This document shows, in pieces, positions 59,181 through 64,000 of a stretch of 64,000 nt of DNA. This DNA comes from Ceratothoa steindachneri (taxonomy: Eukaryota > Arthropoda > Malacostraca > Isopoda > Cymothoidae). The notes under the pieces were generated by a model. The model saw only the letters and a program-made list of their open reading frames with translations. It searched no databases and was not told the origin of the DNA. The translations under genes were made by a program, and so were the position numbers. Within the stretch, counting starts at the first letter, position 1. Every line of letters starts with the position of its first letter. The stretch is taken from assembly GCA_963969495.1 (NCBI GenBank), contig OZ018324.1:142472355-142536354 (forward strand), in the 5' to 3' direction.

Positions 59181-59860
59181 TCAGCGTCTCTCCTCAATGT
59201 CAGAAGCCTCTCGAAGAAGGCTGACTACATTCATGACCTGCTCGTTAACACTCAAGTCACTCTCCTTGGACTCACGGAAACTTGGCTTGCCCCTTCTGCT
59301 TGCTGTTTAAATCTCGCTACCCCTGATCGTTACGTCCACTCCTATACCTCCCGTAACTCTCGTGGTGGTGGAGTTGCTCTCATTCACAGTGCCCGCTTCC
59401 CTCTGAATAATCTGCCCTTCCCCCTTTTCTTCCTTTTAAGGCGCTCATCAATGTCTGTGATTCCACCCCCGACTGGTTCTCTGCTAATCTTCGGTGATTT
59501 CAACCTTTCTGGCCACAATCCTAATTTCAAAGCCTTTTCTGAAATCCTTGATCTCTTCTCCCTCACCCAACACGTTTCTTCCCCCACCCACTCTAACGGT
59601 AACATTTTAGACCTTGTAATCTCTGACTGTCTTATTTCCAACCTGACGACTACAAATTTGTCCAATTCTATATCGGATCACTTCCTTATCAACTTCAACT
59701 TCTCTATCCCATTCCATATACCTCCCCAGCTGTCTCATAATCCTAAGCCTTTCCGTCGACTTGCCTCTATGCATATTCCCTTTCTATCTAATGATGTGGC
59801 CTCCAAACTTCCTCCCATTGATGCTTCTGCCTCTCCTGACCAGATCTCTCTTCTTTGGAG
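59181..59860 (+). pseudogene. LINE endonuclease domain
   Basis: The apurinic-type endonuclease that nicks target DNA. In one frame from about 59181: SASLLNVRSLSKKADYIHDL, LLGLTETWLAPSA (catalytic Glu), SRGGGVALIHSAR, LLIFGDFNLSGHNP (GDFN block), ILDLVISDCLISN and NSISDHFLINFNF (catalytic Asp-His). All expected catalytic blocks are present. A preceding frame from 58963 (MIDRLAILALNGTA, RYHRLTKRGFRL) may be the N-terminus or leader-encoded text. The frame is lost near 59860. Confidence 0.8.
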
Positions 59861-61578
59861 CAACCCCTTTTCAATTGTCTTGATGCCCACTATCTCCTTG
59901 GTACCCCTTCGAATTCCTGTTGTCACCGTGCCCCTTGGTACTCTATGGAACTCCTTGCCGCTAGGCAGTCCATGCGTGCCTATGAAAGAGTCCTTAGAAA
60001 GGCTCGCACCCGTGGGCAAGACACGACCCCTCTCTCGCTGGCGTTCCGACTTGTGACAGCTTCCTACGTGGCAAAATTAAAATCTGCTCGTGAAGCCTAC
60101 TCACGTAATCTGCTTACTCATAATAGGAATGATCCTCGTAACGTCTTCCGTCTTCTCTCCCGTCTTACTTCCCCAGCCAAGGTCTCCCCACCCATTAGCC
60201 CTGCTACTTTTTCGAATTTCTTCGCAGATAAGGTCACTAACCTCCGGCGCTCCCTCCCTCAGCTTTCTGTCCCGGCGCTTGCCATTCTCCCTGATTTCCT
60301 GCCTCAGCCGCTTATCGTTTTCTCCGCTGTGACCGCGTTGGAGCTTACAGCCTGCTCTCACCTTCTAAGAAATCGGACTCCCCAAAGGACATTTTTCCAC
60401 CTAAACTGTTATTTAAAATTCTGCCTTCTATCCTCCCAATGCTTCTTGACCTGTTCAACACTTCACTTGCAACTGGTCTTGTTCCCTCTTCCTTCAAACA
60501 TGCCCACATCCGTCCGAAGGTTAAAAAGCCTCAACTGACCCCCTCTTACCCTTCCAATTATCGCCCGATTTCGCTCCTTCTTTTCCTCTCTAAGGTTCTG
60601 GAGAGAGTGGTTGCTTTACGCATCAGCAGTCACATGGTGGCCTGTAACATTGATGAAACCTATCAATCTGGTTTCAAGTCAGGTCACTTCACAGAAACCG
60701 CCCTTCTCAATGTGTCCAATTGCTTACGAAGAGCCAAGGAAAGGGGTTGTGTCTCCATCCTCGTTCTACTCGCCCTATCCTCTGCTTTCGATATTATTAA
60801 CCATACCGTCCTACTTGATCGTCTCCACTCTTTCCTCGGCATATTAGGCACCGTGCTTGACTGGTTCCGCTCCTACCTCTCGTCTCGTTCCCAATCCGTT
60901 GTGATTGACGACGTTTCATCCGACTCTACCCCCATTCGCTTTGGAGTGCCACAAGGCTCTGTCCTTGGTCCTCTACTATGTCGTATCTACTTTCTCCCTC
61001 TTAGTTCCCTTCTCCGTAATCTCGTTCTATCCTTCCACCTATATGCTGATGACACTCAAATTTTCGTTTCCTCATCCACCACGTCTCTTGCCTACTCTAG
61101 CACTGACTTCCTGGCTGCCTACTCCTCCATTTCTGACTGGCTCTTTACCAACTTCCTGAAGCTTAATCAATTCAAAACTGAGGTCCTCCTCGTCAGGACC
61201 CTTGTTCTTGTCAAAAAGTCTAAATCTCTTTTTCCCTCGCTTAATCTGGGTGGCAATAATATCATTTTCTCTGACTGCGTTTGGAATCTTGGTGTTGTTT
61301 TTGATGAGCATCACTCCTTTAAGCCACATATCCACAATGTCAGCAAATCCCCTCTATGTTTCCTGTGTAACTTCTCTCGCATTCGCCTCCACTTTGATCG
61401 CCAAAGTCTTGAGACTGCTGTTCATGCCTTCATCCCTTCACGCCTTGACTACTGTAACTCACTGCTTGTTAATCTGCCAATCCTCCTCTCTCCGCCCCCT
61501 TCAACTTTTACAGAACTTTGCCACCCGGCTTCTCCTCCGTCGCCCTCGCTTCCCTTCCTCGAAACCCTTGCTGCATGA
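59855..61578 (+). pseudogene. LINE reverse transcriptase
   Basis: The linker (RAPWYSMELLAARQSMRAYE, AREAYSRNLL, FSNFFADKV) is in one frame to about 60430. RT proper is in the next (60439-61578): HAHIRPKVKKPQLTPSYPSN, NYRPISLLLFLSKVLERVV, QSGFKSGHFTETALL, motif A as LLALSSAFDIINH, GVPQGSVLGPLL, FHLYADDTQIFVS (YADD at 61042-61053), LKLNQFKTEVLLV and RLDYCNSLLVNLP. In motif A the usual LDLSxAFD reads LALSSAFD (GCC at 60772-60774), so the first metal-binding Asp is replaced by Ala. A frameshift near 61480 separates the C-terminal part. Confidence 0.85.
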
Positions 61579-61912
61579 ACTGCACTGGCTCCCTGTCAGA
61601 TCCTGTACTCACTTCAAGATACTTCTCTTCACATTTAAGGCCATAAACAACAAGGCCCCGTCTCACCTCTCTTCTGCCCTCTCGCCACGCCATGTCCCTG
61701 GGGCCCTTCGGTTATCACATGCACCTCTTTTGAATATTCCTCGTTCATCCCTCTGCTCGATGGGGGACTGCTCTTTCTCAATCTGCGCCCCTAAGTTTTG
61801 GAATGCCCTTCCTGCTGAAATCAGGTCTTCTCCCTTTCTTACCACATTTAAGCGTCTCCTGAAAACGCATCTTTTCAGGATTGCCTTCTCCCCCCTCTTG
61901 AATTTTTATTGA
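61480..61912 (+). pseudogene. LINE ORF C-terminal segment
   Basis: After the frameshift the text reads LRPLQLLQNFATRLLLRRPR, LLHELHWLPVRSCTHFKILL, FKAINNKAPSHLSS and SICAPKFWNALPAEIRSS, ending TTFKRLLKTHLFRIAF and a stop at 61910-61912. This is the conserved tail of L2/CR1-like ORF2 (LHWLPVxxRIxFKIL...LWNxLPxxIR...FKxxLKTHLF). No RNase H is present, as expected for this clade. Confidence 0.8.
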
Positions 61913-61985
61913 ATTTCCATTCTCATCTCAGCACAAGGTGCGCTTTTGGAAGGCCCCAGGCCTTGAAGATCGCATTACGAAAGAC

Positions 61986-62012
61986 TTATTATTGTTATTA
62001 TCATTATTATTA
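61986..62012 (+). repeat. LINE 3' microsatellite tail
   Basis: TTATTATTGTTATTATCATTATTATTA, a decayed TTA repeat, directly follows the LINE 3'UTR. Confidence 0.8.
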
Positions 62013-63876
62013 GGACGGTAAGGGACTACAAACTATGCATCGGCATAACACGCCAGGCAGTAAAAAAATTGCGGTTTTATCCACTTTGGAATAATGGGGC
62101 CTCGATCACCAGAATATTGGAATTTTTTCTTCAATCTTCTATAGCTGATGATGATTCCAGTAGGATAGTTTAAGTTTATATATTTGTTTATATTGTTATT
62201 CAACACTTTTCTTTCATGAAGAAAAAAGAGATGTACATACCAAAGATACTCTTACAATGTAAAACGAAGTGACAATAAAATACAATATTTATAATATATC
62301 ATTGTATTGATAGGGTAATTTTGTTGTTAATTGTTATTATTAAAAGTGCCTCCTAGAGATTTCTCTCAGAATACTGTACAAAAAAAACATTCAAAGAAAT
62401 ATTTTCTCAATATATTTTGATTCACCATATCATGTATTTTATAAAATAGAAATATTCAATGATTTACAAGGACCGAGGTCAAAACTGCGGAACGGTTTGA
62501 TGCTTTTAAATATTAGATGAAAACCTTTGATCAAAATTGCCACTTAGTTGTAAATTTGAACGTATTTTTTCCTTTCCTAATATTTCAATGTTTGCTACCG
62601 CACTACGTTACATCTACTTGAAATTATATATTAACAGAAACTCCGTCGTATGTCAGACTTTTTGGTTCTTAAGCCCCAATTGATTCTTAGTCATAATAGG
62701 AGGTTCTTTTGATCAATGCAAGCTTTTCAAATCAAAGTGGTTGTCTTAGAAGCTCGATGGGTTTTCTGAGGTTTCTTATGCCCTCATTAGTGTTTCATTA
62801 GGCCTATTGCCATTTTCTCCAATTCGACTGGGTTTTCTAAACAAAAACTGGATTGTTAGTTACCAAATTAGTTTCTTAAACATCCAAATGTTTACTTAGA
62901 GACAATTCGGTTTTGTCAAAAAGGATTAAATCTTTAAATGAGTTTATAAATGAGATATTGTGAATTTATCATCTCCTAACAAGGTCAAGAAAAATTTAAA
63001 CATCATGCCGGTTATAAATCGCGCATCTTCTTGACCGACCCCAACCCCAACCCAAGGTGGTGGGGTCATAAAACTCCTGTACTCAGGGAGTATGGTCAGG
63101 GGACACACGTCCAGCATGATCTCATGCAGATATATCGTTAACGGGAAACTGGAGTAGCCTCCACAGACCTTATCAATAGCCAGGTGTCCGCGCTAATTCC
63201 ATTGAAAGAATATGCACTCCAAGTATAACTATGAGATGAGTTGGGGCTCTCTTCGAAGAAAAGAACCTTACGGGAAATTGCAGCACTCTTGCGAGAGATA
63301 GAACTCCGCAGTCTGTTAACCGTTAAAGGCGGCCACCTTCGAGTACTCACCGGGTATGGGGTTGGCTTTAAATGTACGTCTTGTCATGAATATGCCTCTA
63401 AACGCTTAGGGGGCGGGCAAGTTGGGAGAAAGGGATCATCCTTTTGAGAGTTCACGTCTTCGATTCACCCGGTCTAACCTTGGTGAGAGACGTAGGAGCC
63501 GAGTTTAATTTGGTGCTGTCCAAATTTTATTGAAAACTTTAAGAGTCGCATAATAAAGACAAATTCACGACCAACTAGAATTACTTGCCACCTGCGTGTA
63601 TAATTTGAAATAATATTCATTTTCATTTGAACAACTGGACGTGGCATGCTCCACGGTTGATATTAAAAAAATCTGTAGTTTAAGGTCGATAAAATGTAAA
63701 TGCAGTAACAAGGAAGTTTTTAAATGAATTTAGAGAATTGTTTTACCAAATTGCTGTGCTCGAATGAATTATCATTTACTTTAACTACAACCAATGTCAA
63801 TCAAATATTTTGTTTATTGCCATAAAAAATGAACAGGTAGCAATATGAAAAAATTCTATGCTCACCGTTGGAAGGG

Positions 63877-63880
<4 letters not shown>
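62013..63880. other. AT-rich, with an unrecognised GC-richer block
   Basis: A block at about 63020-63520 is GC-richer than its flanks and contains short open frames on both strands (63138-63350 minus, 63241-63447 plus) with no recognised motif. It may be an unidentified repeat. The rest is featureless. Confidence 0.4.

Positions 63881-63935
<55 letters not shown>
63881..63935. repeat. (TA)n microsatellite, 55 bp
   Basis: An uninterrupted TA run read directly from the sequence, followed after about 25 bases by a possible repeat terminus. Confidence 0.97.
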
Positions 63936-63938
<3 letters not shown>

Positions 63939-63939
63939 G

Positions 63940-64000
63940 AATATGGAGAGACCCAGGAGACTACTCTACTCATTTATTAGCCGGACGTTTCGGACCTTGG
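63940..64000 (-). repeat. Possible Penelope-type terminal sequence (partial)
   Basis: The last 60 bases, read on the minus strand, contain GGTCCGAAACGTCCGGCTAA and ATAAATGAGTAGAG. The 'CCGAAACGTCxGG...ATAAA' pattern is one I associate with ends of Penelope-like and related elements in animals. It is cut by the window edge, so this is tentative. Confidence 0.3.

Larger units (their letters stand above)
58450..62012 (+). mobile_element. L2/CR1-type LINE, near full length
   Basis: A GC-richer, C/T-rich element with a T-rich leader containing a tandem duplication, a single long ORF region (endonuclease, linker, RT, C-terminal part) and a TTA/ATT microsatellite tail (61986-62012). The tail and the absence of poly-A are typical of L2/CR1-clade LINEs. 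The length of about 3.5 kb suits a one-ORF L2-like element. The coding region uses at least four reading-frame changes. Confidence 0.8.

Overview
The window is repeat-dense, AT-rich, intron-bearing-type metazoan DNA, most likely from an arthropod (a crustacean or chelicerate is my guess). The evidence is the mix of elements: Tc1/mariner, mariner, piggyBac, Mutator-like, Ty3/gypsy with a SCAN-like Gag, RNase H-bearing and L2/CR1-type LINEs, plus two multi-copy uncharacterised protein families that I recall mainly from arthropods. No bacterial features (operons, ribosome binding sites, CRISPR) are present. I found no intact host gene. Almost everything recognisable is a decayed mobile-element copy, and most open frames elsewhere are chance or antisense.

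Layout. 0-8 kb: a Ty3/gypsy Gag scrap at the left edge, then AT-rich DNA with small LINE reverse-transcriptase scraps. 8.0-9.0 kb: a decayed Tc1 transposase. 11.8-13.3 kb: a broken member of an uncharacterised multi-copy family with a splice acceptor just upstream. 14.4-15.0 kb: a LINE 3' end. 15.2-15.6 kb: a candidate 407-bp MITE. 16.8-20.9 kb: an antisense LINE (ORF1 plus endonuclease plus the start of RT). 23.2-24.6 kb: a solo LTR with a perfect 5-bp target duplication. 28.7-30.2 kb: a Mutator-like transposase relic. 32.1 kb: a (TA)n tract. 33.0-33.6 kb: a LINE ORF1 relic. 35.6-37.6 kb: a second uncharacterised family, antisense. 40.2-42.4 kb: an internally deleted Tc1 copy, a mariner C-terminus and an antisense CR1-like LINE. 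42.4-43.6 kb: a GC-richer LTR-like block with a dyad-rich tandem array.

The most informative region is 44.0-55.45 kb: one piggyBac element split by two later insertions. An antisense LINE sits seven codons into the transposase and is flanked by an exact 11-bp duplication. A 5.6-kb Ty3/gypsy element sits inside the transposase middle, and the transposase resumes in the expected order on its far side. Removing both leaves about 2.43 kb, a normal piggyBac length. The LINE is an internally deleted copy in which ORF1 runs into RNase H with endonuclease and RT missing. The relative at 16.8-20.9 kb keeps the endonuclease and the start of RT but lacks RNase H. The gypsy copy keeps Gag, protease and RNase H remnants but lacks the RT core and integrase.

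At 58.4-62.0 kb lies an L2/CR1-type LINE on the + strand with endonuclease and RT, a microsatellite tail, several frameshifts and an apparent Asp-to-Ala change in RT motif A. The right edge holds a second (TA)n tract and a possible Penelope-type terminal sequence. Family names given here rest on motifs read by eye and on recall of family consensus, not on database searches.
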